A model generated the notes under the pieces. It was not told where the DNA came from and did not search any database. It saw only the letters and a list, made by a program, of their open reading frames with translations. Shown one piece after another: positions 35,330-44,010 of a DNA stretch of 64,000 nucleotides (the stretch's first letter is position 1; each line of letters begins with the position of its first letter). The stretch is taken from positions 930,001-994,000 of the forward strand of contig NZ_FTPP01000002.1 in assembly GCF_900156345.1 (NCBI RefSeq). Direction: 5' to 3'. The stretch is from Pontibacter indicus. GTDB lineage: Bacteria > Bacteroidota > Bacteroidia > Cytophagales > Hymenobacteraceae. The position numbers and the translations under genes were made by a program.

Positions 35330-36049
35330 TCAATTTTTTGCCGTCGCTTTGCGCAGCGCCCGCTTCAGGGCATGGTCAAAAATAAAGTACAAACCGCCTA
35401 TCGATATGATTACCAGCGCGATCATGAGCAGCTGACTGCCCTTGTTGCTGCCGGGGTCCTGCAGCAATTTTATGACGTCGTTGGCCTGCGTGCCCACCCA
35501 GAAGAAGAAAAGGGTGCGGGGCAGCATACCCACAATGCTCGCCAGAAAGAATTTTACCTTGTCGACCTGCAGCAGCGAGAGGACAAAGTTCATCAGCGCG
35601 AAGGGCAGCACCGGCGAAATGCGGGTCAGGAAGATCAGGCTCCAGCTCTGATTGCGTAGCTCCTGCATCAGGTACATCGTCTTCTCAAAACGATTCAGGA
35701 AAGACATCATTTTACCATGATCGATGAGGCGGGCTAAGGTATAGCCGATGATTGACGCAATGCCGTAAGACACGACCACTCCCGCAAAGCCAGGCCAGCC
35801 CAGATAGAAACCGCTTACCAACGCCACGAAGGTGGTTGGGGTGAGGGCCAGCGACATGGTAAAGGAGATCACAACAAAGTATAGTAGCATCTGAGGCCAG
35901 CTCAGGTCCTGCAGCAGGGTCTCGTTTTGGTACAGGTATACGGCAGCCGAGGAACTCACTACCAATGGTACAATGACCAGCAGGAGCATGGAAACAAACG
36001 AAGGCGCGTTTTCACGTATAAAAGTCCGCAGCATGGACAGTTTAAGCAT
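35330..36049 (-). CDS. TVP38/TMEM64-family membrane protein (VTT domain)
   Basis: A 239-residue protein with about six hydrophobic segments. The VTT (DedA-like) core is visible as 'ALVSGFYLGWPGFAGVVVSY', then 'LTRISPVLPFALMNFVLSLL' and 'ASIVGMLPRTLFFFWVG'. Relatives act as lipid scramblases or undecaprenyl-phosphate carriers; the exact role here is unknown. It is the first host gene beyond the tRNA. Confidence 0.85.
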   Translation of the reverse strand: MLKLSMLRTFIRENAPSFVSMLLLVIVPLVVSSSAAVYLYQNETLLQDLSWPQMLLYFVVISFTMSLALTPTTFVALVSGFYLGWPGFAGVVVSYGIASIIGYTLARLIDHGKMMSFLNRFEKTMYLMQELRNQSWSLIFLTRISPVLPFALMNFVLSLLQVDKVKFFLASIVGMLPRTLFFFWVGTQANDVIKLLQDPGSNKGSQLLMIALVIISIGGLYFIFDHALKRALRKATAKN

Positions 36050-36235
36050 AGAAGGCGTTTTAAGTCAAAGATAGGTATTGCGGGCAAATGTTTGCTGCAG
36101 GTATACGTAGATTGCGGTACGACCACTGAAATATTATGCCGCACGCTCACCTGCAAGGAACATCCTGATTCATTCAACCCCTGAAAGATAGATTTGTTAA
36201 CTTGCACTAAACCGTTTATCCCTAAACCAGACAAC

Positions 36236-37375
36236 ATGAAATTCGGAACAAAAGCTATACATGCTGGCGTGGAGCCGGACCCAAGCACTGGCGCGATCAT
36301 GACGCCCATCTACCAGACCTCTACCTATGTGCAGCGCTCACCGGGCGACCACAAGGGCTACGAATACTCGCGCACGCATAACCCAACCCGCACCGCTCTG
36401 CAAAACGCCTTGGCAGTGCTCGAGAATGGCAAGCACGGCCTGTGCTTCTCTTCAGGTATGGCCGCCATCGACGCCATCATCAAAATGCTGAAGCCGGGCG
36501 ATGAGGTGATTTCTACCAACGACCTGTATGGCGGCAGCTACCGCATCTTCACCAAGATTTTCCAGAACTATGGCCTCAAGTTTCACTTCACCGACATGAG
36601 CGACCTGAGCAAAGTGGAGGCGCTAGTAAACGAGAACACCCGCATGATCTGGGTAGAGACGCCGACCAATCCGCTGCTCAACATCATCGACATCAAAGGC
36701 TGCGCGGCCATTGCCAAGAAGCACAACCTGCTGCTGGTAGCCGACAATACTTTTGCCACGCCGTTTTTGCAGACCCCGCTCGATCTGGGCGCGGACATCG
36801 TCATGCACTCGCTCACCAAGTACATGGCCGGTCACTCGGACGTGGTGATGGGCGCCGTGATTGTGAAGGACGATGCCTTGCATGAGCGACTGGCCTTCAT
36901 CCAGAACGCTTGCGGCGGCACGCCTGGCCCGCAGGACTGCTTCCTGGTGCTGCGTGGCCTCAAAACGCTGCACATCCGCATGGAGCGCCACTGCGAAAAC
37001 GGCCGTGCCGTAGCCCAGTACCTCAAGAACCACGACAAAGTAGAGAAGGTGTTCTGGCCAGGCCTGGAAGATCATCCGGGTCATCGTATAGCCAAAGAAC
37101 AGATGCGCTCATATGGTGGCATGGTGTCGTTTGTGCTGAAGGGCGATAGAATGGAGGAGGCCATCACTACGCTGGAACGCTTCAAGTACTTTTCTTTGGC
37201 CGAGTCGCTGGGCGGTGTGGAGTCGCTTTGCGGGCACCCGGCCTCGATGACACACGCCAGCATACCAAGCGAAGAACGCCTGAAGGCCGGTCTGAGCGAT
37301 TCGCTGATCCGACTGAGCGTAGGTATAGAAGACATCGAAGACCTGCTGGCTGACCTGGAGCAGGCTATTGGGTGA
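36236..37375 (+). CDS. Cystathionine gamma-synthase/lyase-type PLP enzyme
   Basis: About 379 residues from the ATG at 36236 (MKFGTKAIHAG, the usual start of this family); the TTG at 36194 is not needed. The PLP lysine is in 'HSLTKYMAGHSDVVMG' near residue 195. 'YEYSRTHNPTRTALQ', 'GLCFSSGMAAIDAI' and 'SLGGVESLCGHPASMTHAS' are family blocks. The enzyme joins or splits cystathionine in the methionine-cysteine pathway. The synthase (MetB) and lyase cannot be told apart securely from the sequence alone. It is a single-gene unit with a terminator. Confidence 0.9.
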   Translation: MKFGTKAIHAGVEPDPSTGAIMTPIYQTSTYVQRSPGDHKGYEYSRTHNPTRTALQNALAVLENGKHGLCFSSGMAAIDAIIKMLKPGDEVISTNDLYGGSYRIFTKIFQNYGLKFHFTDMSDLSKVEALVNENTRMIWVETPTNPLLNIIDIKGCAAIAKKHNLLLVADNTFATPFLQTPLDLGADIVMHSLTKYMAGHSDVVMGAVIVKDDALHERLAFIQNACGGTPGPQDCFLVLRGLKTLHIRMERHCENGRAVAQYLKNHDKVEKVFWPGLEDHPGHRIAKEQMRSYGGMVSFVLKGDRMEEAITTLERFKYFSLAESLGGVESLCGHPASMTHASIPSEERLKAGLSDSLIRLSVGIEDIEDLLADLEQAIG

Positions 37376-37395
37376 TCAGAACAACGAAATAAGGT

Positions 37396-37431
37396 ATAGC
37401 CGCTCCGCTCACAAGTGGGGCGGCTATTTTT
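37396..37431 (+). terminator. Terminator after the cystathionine enzyme gene
   Basis: ATAGCCGC (37396-37403) pairs with GCGGCTAT (37420-37427), with further GC pairs inside and a T-run after. The left arm is built from a host GGTATAGC motif. Confidence 0.7.
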
Positions 37432-37449
37432 GTCAGGTATAGGTTATAG

Positions 37450-37974
37450 ATGGAAGAGCAACGCATCTTGTTCAGGGAAAAGCAACGGTTCACGCAGTTC
37501 TGGCTGTGGGCGCTGTTGCTGGGGCTGGCGGCTACCATGATGGCAGGCTTTGTGTACCAGGTTTTGCTGGGCGGCACTTTCGGCAACCGGCCTGTGTCGG
37601 ACGTGCCGCTGAGTATCATTGCCGCCCTGATCGGCTTTGGGCTTCCCTTCTTTTTTTATTGGGTGACGCTGACCACGGAGGTCATGCCGGGGGTGCTGCA
37701 GGTGCGTTTCCGCCCTTTCCACCTGAAACCGGTACGCATACCTTTGCATACCCTACGCGATTTTGAGAAGGTGACCTACAACCCGATCCACGAGTACGGT
37801 GGCTGGGGCATACGCTGGGGAGCGAATGGCAAGGCCTACAGCACATCGGGTAGGGAAGGGGTGTTGCTGCGCTTCTACAACCAGCAGCCGATCCTGATCG
37901 GCTCGCACCGGGCCAGCGAACTGTTGCAGGCCATAGAGCAGGCCAAGGCCTTGGGCAAAGGTATAGCAGGTTGA
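37450..37974 (+). CDS. Two-helix membrane protein of unknown function, DUF6141-like
   Basis: A 174-residue protein with two membrane helices (about 19-40 and 57-78) and a cytoplasmic beta-rich C-terminal domain. The 'EYGGWGIRWGANGKAYSTSG' and 'GVLLRFYNQQPILIGSHRAS' phrases resemble PH-like domains of membrane proteins. I think it belongs near DUF6141 but cannot confirm this. The gene is monocistronic. Confidence 0.7.
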   Translation: MEEQRILFREKQRFTQFWLWALLLGLAATMMAGFVYQVLLGGTFGNRPVSDVPLSIIAALIGFGLPFFFYWVTLTTEVMPGVLQVRFRPFHLKPVRIPLHTLRDFEKVTYNPIHEYGGWGIRWGANGKAYSTSGREGVLLRFYNQQPILIGSHRASELLQAIEQAKALGKGIAG

Positions 37975-38006
37975 CTCAGCAGGTATAGCACATCTCAATA
38001 GGTATA

Positions 38007-38042
38007 AAAAAGGCCGCCACTCGGTTGGAGCAGCGGCCTTTT
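38007..38042. terminator. Bidirectional terminator
   Basis: AAAAGGCCGC (38008-38017) pairs with GCGGCCTTTT (38033-38042) around a 15-nt loop. It lies between convergent genes. Confidence 0.75.
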
Positions 38043-38063
38043 CTATTGCATAAGGTATAGAAA

Positions 38064-38780
38064 CTACTTCATCGACTGGATGCCCAGGATTTTATAGATC
38101 TCCGTGAAGTCAGGTGTCAGGATGATTTCTGTACGGCGGTTTTTAGCTTTGGCGGTAGGTGTGCGGCCTGTATCCACTGGTTGGAAGAAGGCGCGTCCGG
38201 CCGGGGTGATGCGGTCTGGCGACAGGCCACGCTGTGCCATCAGGCGGGTGATCTCCGTGGCGCGCAGCACGCTCAGGTCCCAGTTGTCGGCGATGTCCTT
38301 CGTGCCTGGTCGTACCTCCACGTCATCGGTGTGGCCTTCTACCATCACGCCCACGCTCTGGTTTTTCTTCAGCACGTCAACCAACTGGTCGAGGGCCTGC
38401 TTGCCAGTGTTGTTTACTTTGGTGCTGCCTGTGGCAAACAGAAGCTTGTCAGACATGGACACGTATACCTTGCCGTCTTTGATGTTCACGCTCAGATCGC
38501 CCTGGTTGAAGCCGGCGAGGGCACCGGTCACCTCATTGCGAAGGTTATCCAGAATCTTCTTCTGGTCGTTCATGGCGCGCTCCAGCTCAGCCAGTTTCTG
38601 CTCACGCGCGCGCAGCGTATTGCTCATTTCTTTCTCCTTTTCGCGGCTGGCAGCCTGTTCGCGTTCAAGGGCCTCTTTGCTGGCTTTCAGCTCGTCGTAC
38701 TTTTTAGAGGAAACGCAAGATGACATAAGGGCGCCACATAGAAGCAGTGACAACGATGCTTTCGTGAAATTAGATTTCAT
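38064..38780 (-). CDS. OmpA-family peptidoglycan-binding lipoprotein
   Basis: About 238 residues from the ATG at 38780; a longer frame to 38879 is unlikely because the signal starts at MKSNFTKASLSLLLCGALMSSC, with a lipobox cysteine. A charged coiled coil follows (about 25-90). The C-terminal OmpA domain has 'DKLLFATGSTKVN', 'VMVEGHTDDVEV', 'NWDLSVLRATEITRLM' and 'NRRTEIIL'. It probably tethers the outer membrane or its lipids to peptidoglycan. Confidence 0.9.
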   Translation of the reverse strand: MKSNFTKASLSLLLCGALMSSCVSSKKYDELKASKEALEREQAASREKEKEMSNTLRAREQKLAELERAMNDQKKILDNLRNEVTGALAGFNQGDLSVNIKDGKVYVSMSDKLLFATGSTKVNNTGKQALDQLVDVLKKNQSVGVMVEGHTDDVEVRPGTKDIADNWDLSVLRATEITRLMAQRGLSPDRITPAGRAFFQPVDTGRTPTAKAKNRRTEIILTPDFTEIYKILGIQSMK

Positions 38781-39097
38781 GTGTGTAAGGTATAAATTGA
38801 TCAGATGTTTGCAATCGGTTTTACTGGCAATTATGGAACAGAACGAAGGTTGACGCTTATAAAGTATAAACTGGCCCAATTCCGTACCCTAAGCAATGCT
38901 GGTCTATAAGCAAATATTATGCTAGAACTATATTTAGGTATAGCCGAAGATATACATATTTTGGGTATTGTAACAGACAGGCGGAAGAAAAGGCTGGCCG
39001 GGATTCAATAGACAGGAAAACCGGCTGGTTTTGTTTGGTCTGAATGGAATGCTTTGGAAAAGCGGAAGGACGGGAACGCTGCACTGCTGCTTGATTT

Positions 39098-39484
39098 TTA
39101 TTCGTCCTCCGATCGCACCCAGTCCAGTGCCTTGTCGCGGTCGGTTGGTTCAAAGTACTTTACCTTTGCCGTAGTGAAAGGGCTGGCCATAACGGTAAAC
39201 CAGTCCAGCCAATGGCGGTTGCCGACGAGCGCTACCCTGCTAAAGTCACTTGCGTGGCGGAAGTCAAATCTTAAGTCTTCCCAGAGTGCCTGCAGCGCAA
39301 TCTCTTCGGCCTCGTGTAGCTCGGCATATACCCGAATTTTGCCATGCTGTTTAATTTTTTCTTCCAGTATCGGCAACATTACGTCGTAGTCATGCCGGTC
39401 TACGCTGCCTGCCAGTCTGAAGGCAACCAGCTCATCTCGCGACTCTTCAAGTAACTGTAGCATGGGGATTAGGCTTGTCGTCAT
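39098..39484 (-). CDS. SpoIIAA-like (STAS-type) protein
   Basis: A 128-residue protein of the SpoIIAA-like family (DUF3478). 'LVAFRLAGSVDRHDYDVM', 'GKIRVYAELHE', 'WEDLRFDFRHASDFSRVALV' and the final 'FEPTDRDKALDWV' fit that family. It is distinct from classical anti-sigma-antagonist STAS proteins. Its function is unknown; no kinase or sigma factor is adjacent. Confidence 0.8.
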   Translation of the reverse strand: MTTSLIPMLQLLEESRDELVAFRLAGSVDRHDYDVMLPILEEKIKQHGKIRVYAELHEAEEIALQALWEDLRFDFRHASDFSRVALVGNRHWLDWFTVMASPFTTAKVKYFEPTDRDKALDWVRSEDE

Positions 39485-39567
39485 AGATACGTAACGACGA
39501 TGCCTACGTTCCAGTATAGTATTCGGCTTCTGCTATACTTATACCTGTTATTGTACAGTTTTTGGCG

Positions 39568-39960
39568 CTATTGACTAACCAGTGTGCTCAGCCGGCGGAG
39601 CAGCACGTCGCGCGTGGTGCTGGTGGTGCCGTCGGCAAAGCGGATGCTGTAAGGCGTGCCAGACGATGACTGGGAGGCCAGTTCTGTGACAAATCCCTCA
39701 GCTGTCTTGATCTTGGAAGCGTGCTTTTTCCACTTCGAGTGCAGGTGTTCCGCGGCCTTCTCAGGGGCAAACTCGCTCTCATTCCGGATAAAAGTGGCAC
39801 CCTCAAGGGAGCGGATGTACTCGATCAGCTTCTGAACTTTCTGGTCTTCCGACAGCGTTTCAGGCAGACTGCTTTGCTCGTAGGAACCCTGCGCAACGGC
39901 AGGTTGTAGGGTAGTTTGGAATAGTAGGATAACGACTGTCGCAAATAGTATTCTGAACAT
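39568..39960 (-). CDS. DUF5329 (YfeK-like) periplasmic protein
   Basis: A 130-residue protein with a signal peptide (MFRILFATVVILLFQTTLQP, cut before QGSYE). 'KVQKLIEYIRSLEGATFIRN', 'AAEHLHSKWKKHASKIKTAE' and 'GTPYSIRFADGT' match YfeK/DUF5329. The family has no established function. The gene stands alone on the minus strand. Confidence 0.8.
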   Translation of the reverse strand: MFRILFATVVILLFQTTLQPAVAQGSYEQSSLPETLSEDQKVQKLIEYIRSLEGATFIRNESEFAPEKAAEHLHSKWKKHASKIKTAEGFVTELASQSSSGTPYSIRFADGTTSTTRDVLLRRLSTLVSQ

Positions 39961-40106
39961 GGTTTTTGTACGCGTTTTATTTTAAAAAAATCTGTCCGGA
40001 AACGTAATTTTGCAATCCGGTAAGGCACTTAATTTCAAGACGTAGCGTTAGGTTCAGAAGCAAAAGCTTCACACAAATCTGCCGCTGTAACGGCTATACG
40101 TATTTT

Positions 40107-42035
40107 ATGAAGAAAATTTTCTCCCTTTTTGCGATGGCCCTGTTCCTAAGCCAGCAGGCCTTTGCCCAGCAGAACATCGAGACCAGACTGGGTTACAGTT
40201 ACAACGATAAATTTGAATTTTCGGACGAATGGCAATACCTCTCCACCGACATCTACCTCTACAATGGCGGCCAGTTTAACCGTGTGCTCAACGAGCTGGA
40301 GTCGGGGGTGAAGAAGAAGAGCAAGAAGAATTATGCCTACGAGCTGGAGTACCTCTTCATCACGGCGCAGCTCAAAAACCTGAAGCTCTTCGGCAACGAC
40401 CAGATCGTATACCCGCTCTTTAACTTCCACATCAACACCGATAAAAAAGAGTACCACACCCAGGTGAGCGACCACCTGGAGGTCGTGCGCATCATCGATA
40501 AAATGCCGCTCACCTCGGCGCAGAACAGCATCGACGCGACTATCAACGCCAAAGCGGTTACGAACCAGGACGGTGACCAGGTGTTTAACCTCGTGGCTAG
40601 CCAACTGGTGAGCCTCTCGAACCTGACTAACCCTTCGGTGGCGGTGATGTCGCTGGTGGGGGAGTTCGGCAACCTGCTCAATTCACGCGCCAAGAAGAAG
40701 GAATACAAGTTCAGCTCCACCATTCGACTCTACGAAGGGCAGAATTTCGACACGCGTCTGCACTCGGTGAAGGTATATGTGTTCGTGCCGGGCAGTGTGA
40801 AAACCGTGACGCTGAAACCAGCCAAGCTGGCCGACTATCTCAGCAAGAACTCGAACAAGCTGGACCGCAAGCAGATGGAAGAGGCCATCGGCTATAAGGA
40901 GTACCCTTACATTGTGGTGGCCAACTACAAGTCGCTCTACAAAGTAGATGTGCTGACAGGCGATGAAGTGACGATGGACCTGATCGAGAAGCGCAAGCAG
41001 AAGATCCAGACGGCCTACGACACCAAGCTGATGAACGACGAGACCTATCGTCAGGAGAAACTGTACGTGGAGTTCCTGCGCATTTTCGCGGAGATGAAGC
41101 AAAACCTGAACGCTTACCGACTCAACTACCGTAACAATTCTCTGGAGGTGAATGCCAAAAACCTGTTCGGGATTATGCAGGAGTACAAGCGCCTGAAGAC
41201 TGCCTTCGAGGCCCGCGAAAAGGAGTTTGACAAAAACAGCACGTATAAGAACATCTTCCGGCCGGAGTACGAGTCCATACTCGCCAATGCCGACCTATAC
41301 CTGGACGCCGACCACAACCTGAAAAACGCCAAGGTGCTGGTGAACACGCTGCAGGAACTGGAGAACAGTCCAAAGGCGTGGGATACACCGGCCAAGCGCG
41401 AAGCGGCGCTGGCCAAGCTGTCATCGGTGGAGCTGCCGCGTGCAGATTTCCTGTCGGCCTCAGTGGAGGGGGAAGCGATTGTGCGCCTGACCAAAAGGCT
41501 GGAGGACATGCAATACCGGGAGGTGTTTGAGAAAGAGGTGAAGAAGCTGGCTGAGGTGCAGGCCTCTGACGAAACCCTGTCGGTGCGCAACGCCCTGCAG
41601 GACAAAGCCAATACAAGCAACTGCCTGAGCTGCCGCGACAAAGTGCGCGATGCGGTGAACGAGTATAACAAGCGCCTCGAAAACTCCAGGCTGAAAGAAG
41701 AGTCTAAGGAAATGGGCAAGCTGCAGAGTGCCGCCGAACAGCATGTGCTGCGCCACCTGCGCTGGCAGCTGTGCTTCGACAATAACCTGCAGGCCGTGGC
41801 TGTGGCCAGCGCGGAAAATGGCATGAATCAGTACTACGCCAAGCTGAGCGAGAAGAGCAGTGCCTTTGCCGCGACGATCAAGGAACTCGACACGCTCGCC
41901 AAAAATGCACCGGAAAGTCCGCGTCTGCAGCAGGTGCAGGCTTATAACAAACAACTCACCACCCTGATGAAGGAAGTGGAGCAGCACTACGCCGTGCTTT
42001 GCGAATTAGATAAAAAGCTCTGCGAGTGCCAGTAA
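40107..42035 (+). CDS. Large exported helical protein of unknown function
   Basis: A 642-residue protein with a signal peptide (MKKIFSLFAMALFLSQQAFA). The first ~250 residues are mixed, with a beta-type segment 'YKFSSTIRLYEGQNFDTRLH'. The rest is mostly helix with heptad-like charge patterns (about 285-640). A CxxC pair occurs in 'NTSNCLSCRDKVRDAV', and three cysteines lie within the last 13 residues. No domain is recognised. Single-gene unit, strong host codon pattern. Confidence 0.75.
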   Translation: MKKIFSLFAMALFLSQQAFAQQNIETRLGYSYNDKFEFSDEWQYLSTDIYLYNGGQFNRVLNELESGVKKKSKKNYAYELEYLFITAQLKNLKLFGNDQIVYPLFNFHINTDKKEYHTQVSDHLEVVRIIDKMPLTSAQNSIDATINAKAVTNQDGDQVFNLVASQLVSLSNLTNPSVAVMSLVGEFGNLLNSRAKKKEYKFSSTIRLYEGQNFDTRLHSVKVYVFVPGSVKTVTLKPAKLADYLSKNSNKLDRKQMEEAIGYKEYPYIVVANYKSLYKVDVLTGDEVTMDLIEKRKQKIQTAYDTKLMNDETYRQEKLYVEFLRIFAEMKQNLNAYRLNYRNNSLEVNAKNLFGIMQEYKRLKTAFEAREKEFDKNSTYKNIFRPEYESILANADLYLDADHNLKNAKVLVNTLQELENSPKAWDTPAKREAALAKLSSVELPRADFLSASVEGEAIVRLTKRLEDMQYREVFEKEVKKLAEVQASDETLSVRNALQDKANTSNCLSCRDKVRDAVNEYNKRLENSRLKEESKEMGKLQSAAEQHVLRHLRWQLCFDNNLQAVAVASAENGMNQYYAKLSEKSSAFAATIKELDTLAKNAPESPRLQQVQAYNKQLTTLMKEVEQHYAVLCELDKKLCECQ

Positions 42036-42076
42036 CAGGCTCATAACATTCCCACGATTATACGCGTTGGGAAGGT

Positions 42077-42574
42077 ATGGCAGACTTTCTGGATTCGATC
42101 TTAGGCATAGATTCCGACTCGCTCACATGGTGGCAAATGTCCATCCGGGCGGTGCTGGTGTTTATTGTCGCCTTGATCATTATGCGGATCGGCAACAAGC
42201 GCATTTTCGGCAAGCAGACCGCTTTCGATATTGTGCTGGGAATCATCTACGGTTCGGTCCTGAGCCGCGCTATTACTGGTAACTCCCCTTTCTGGCCTAC
42301 ACTGGCCGCTGCACTGGTCCTAGTTCTGCTACACCGCTTCCTGGCTTTTCTGGCTTATAATACCGAAGGCTTTGTAGGCCCCTTCATTAAAGGAAATCCT
42401 GTCTGCCTGATTAGGGACGGGGAGCTTAAAGAAGACGAACTTAGAAAGCATAACCTGACTGAAAATGACCTAAACGAAGCGCTGCGAAATGGTGGCGTGA
42501 CTTCGGTAAGAGAAGTAAAGACGGCCTACCTGGAGCGGAGCGGGGAAATCAGCATCGTGAAGAAAGATTCATAA
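42077..42574 (+). CDS. DUF421/YetF-family membrane protein
   Basis: A 165-residue protein with three N-terminal helices and a C-terminal cytoplasmic domain. 'IMRIGNKRIFGKQTAFDIVL', 'GSVLSRAITGNSPFWPTLAA' and 'GNPVCLIRDGELKEDELRKH' are the DUF421 pattern. Function unknown; in Bacillus, YetF relatives affect spore germination stability. It ends before a strong terminator shared with trxA. Confidence 0.87.
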   Translation: MADFLDSILGIDSDSLTWWQMSIRAVLVFIVALIIMRIGNKRIFGKQTAFDIVLGIIYGSVLSRAITGNSPFWPTLAAALVLVLLHRFLAFLAYNTEGFVGPFIKGNPVCLIRDGELKEDELRKHNLTENDLNEALRNGGVTSVREVKTAYLERSGEISIVKKDS

Positions 42575-42614
42575 ATGCGAAAGCCTTTCCAGTTACGGAA
42601 AGGCTTTCGCATTT
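42573..42614. terminator. Bidirectional terminator between the DUF421 gene and trxA
   Basis: A perfect 18-bp stem (42573-42590 with 42597-42614) has a 6-nt loop and AAA/TTT ends. The right arm lies 20 bp from the trxA stop. Confidence 0.9.
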
Positions 42615-42633
42615 AAAAGATCTCAGGCAGTGC

Positions 42634-42960
42634 TTAGGCCATCTGGGCGTCCAGCTTACCAGCCAGTACGTTTTTAGGAACAGCGCCCACTTGCTTGTCC
42701 ACTACTTGTCCGTTTTTGAAAACGAGCAGCGTCGGGATGCTGCGGATACCGAACTTGGCAGAAGTCTGTGGGTTGGCATCTACGTCCACTTTGCCGATCA
42801 CGGCTTTGCCTTCATACTCGCCAGCCAGTTCTTCCACGATTGGGCCCACCATGCGGCACGGACCGCACCACTCTGCCCAAAAGTCTACCAGTACAGGTTT
42901 ATCTGAATTGATGATCTCATCAAAATTAGCGTCAGTGATTTCTAATGCTTTGTTAGCCAT
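42634..42960 (-). CDS. trxA: Thioredoxin
   Basis: A 108-residue thioredoxin with the redox motif WCGPC (Cys32 and Cys35), the '[15 protein letters not shown]' entry and the cis-proline in '[12 protein letters not shown]'. It reduces cytosolic disulfides. It is one gene long and has a good Bacteroidetes promoter candidate upstream. Confidence 0.96.
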   Translation of the reverse strand: MANKALEITDANFDEIINSDKPVLVDFWAEWCGPCRMVGPIVEELAGEYEGKAVIGKVDVDANPQTSAKFGIRSIPTLLVFKNGQVVDKQVGAVPKNVLAGKLDAQMA

Positions 42961-42994
42961 AACTTTAACGTTTTGTTGGTTAAATTCTGTGTTT

Positions 42995-43025
42995 TAAATA
43001 TAGTAACATTTTATAGCTTGTCAAA
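42995..43025 (-). promoter_or_regulatory. Bacteroidetes-type promoter of trxA
   Basis: On the minus strand TTTG (43025-43022) and TATATTTA (43002-42995) are separated by 19 nt, the consensus spacing. The -7 box differs from TAnnTTTG only at the last base. Confidence 0.65.
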
Positions 43026-43208
43026 TTTGAGCCCAAACTGATCTCGCCTGACAAGCTGTCCTACTACCGGGCAAAACCCGTTGCAAATTTAGAACTTATA
43101 CATACGGATTTACAAGCCCGGGGTATATTTATTTGTATAAACAAATGTTGTAGGATTAAGTTTCATTGGCATAGGGAGGGAGTAGAGTGGTAGGGAGAGG
43201 TATTGATG

Positions 43209-43754
43209 CTAATCTGGAAACTCAATTGGCAGCAATCCAGGCAACTCAGCATAGTTTGCTGCGGAGCTATACTTGTAGTGCTCTGGTTCATCTACCCACT
43301 CTGCCCGTACCGGGTTCTGGTGGATGTATTCCAGTTTTTGGTCTAGAAATGTGTTACTATGAATTTCCTTCGCCTCGTTGCCATCCTGCCAGACTTTATA
43401 ATGCCGTACCTTGGGGTTCGGTTTTGCATTGAACTCAAAACGGTGGAGCAGCCACTGTCTTCGGCTTTCTGGTTCTGATTGGATGGTGGCTATTATTTTC
43501 CGGCTGGTATACTGTTTGAAATCTCTAAGAACGTCTGACAAGATTTTACCATCCTCAGCAGCTGCAATTAAGTGTAGATGGTTACTCATCAACACCCAAG
43601 CATAAAGTTTCAATCCTTTCTTCTGCTGGCAGAATTTCAAAGCATCAACAATGATGTGCTTGTAAGTTGGGCGTGTGAAAATGTCTACCCAGTCCACTAC
43701 TGTCATTGTCAGAAAGTATAAGCCATCTGCTACAATTCTGTTCTTAAGTCCCAT
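43209..43754 (-). CDS. REP-associated tyrosine transposase (RAYT)
   Basis: A 181-residue Y1-type protein. The His-Leu-His metal motif (MSNHLHLI) is at 59-61, and the nucleophile region is 'LEYIHQNPVRAEWV'. This matches domesticated IS200/IS605-like RAYTs that act on REP hairpins. It has no terminal inverted repeats or second gene. Four REP-like hairpins lie immediately upstream (43787-43902), which fits the RAYT-REP pairing. Confidence 0.88.
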   Translation of the reverse strand: MGLKNRIVADGLYFLTMTVVDWVDIFTRPTYKHIIVDALKFCQQKKGLKLYAWVLMSNHLHLIAAAEDGKILSDVLRDFKQYTSRKIIATIQSEPESRRQWLLHRFEFNAKPNPKVRHYKVWQDGNEAKEIHSNTFLDQKLEYIHQNPVRAEWVDEPEHYKYSSAANYAELPGLLPIEFPD

Positions 43755-43786
43755 GCCATAGCTTTACTTTCTTTTGCTAATAGCTG

Positions 43787-43902
43787 TTTCGGATTTCTTA
43801 ATCCGAAACTAAGTCTGAAGCGGATTTCCTAATCCGCGTTGGCGGGAATACGGGGATTAGGAAATCCCCTACAGGTGGCTTTCGGACTAAGAAGTCCGAA
43901 AG
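43787..43902. repeat. Four REP-like hairpins beside the RAYT gene
   Basis: The stems are 43787-43808 (loop TCTT), 43820-43837 (TCCT), 43852-43869 (AGGA) and 43879-43902 (AAGA). The last two loops are reverse complements of the first two, so the block is two facing pairs, like a BIME unit. The first and fourth stems share TTTCGGA, and the second and third share GGATT. Confidence 0.85.
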
Positions 43903-43922
43903 AGCAGTGCTTAAATAACAAA

Positions 43923-43954
43923 AAAAGGTATGCCACTTCCGCAGCATACCTTTT
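43923..43954. terminator. Terminator downstream of dnaE
   Basis: The 11-bp stem AAAAGGTATGC (43923-43933) pairs with GCATACCTTTT (43944-43954), between the REP block and the dnaE stop. Confidence 0.75.
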
Positions 43955-44010
43955 CAATACCTGAAGAGACCGAAGAGTTTTAACTCCAAATCTCCCCATC
44001 TCCAAATCAA

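Noticed and set aside
43787-43902. CRISPR array
   Set aside because: The repeats are hairpins of differing stems with no equal spacers and no cas genes; they fit REP units.
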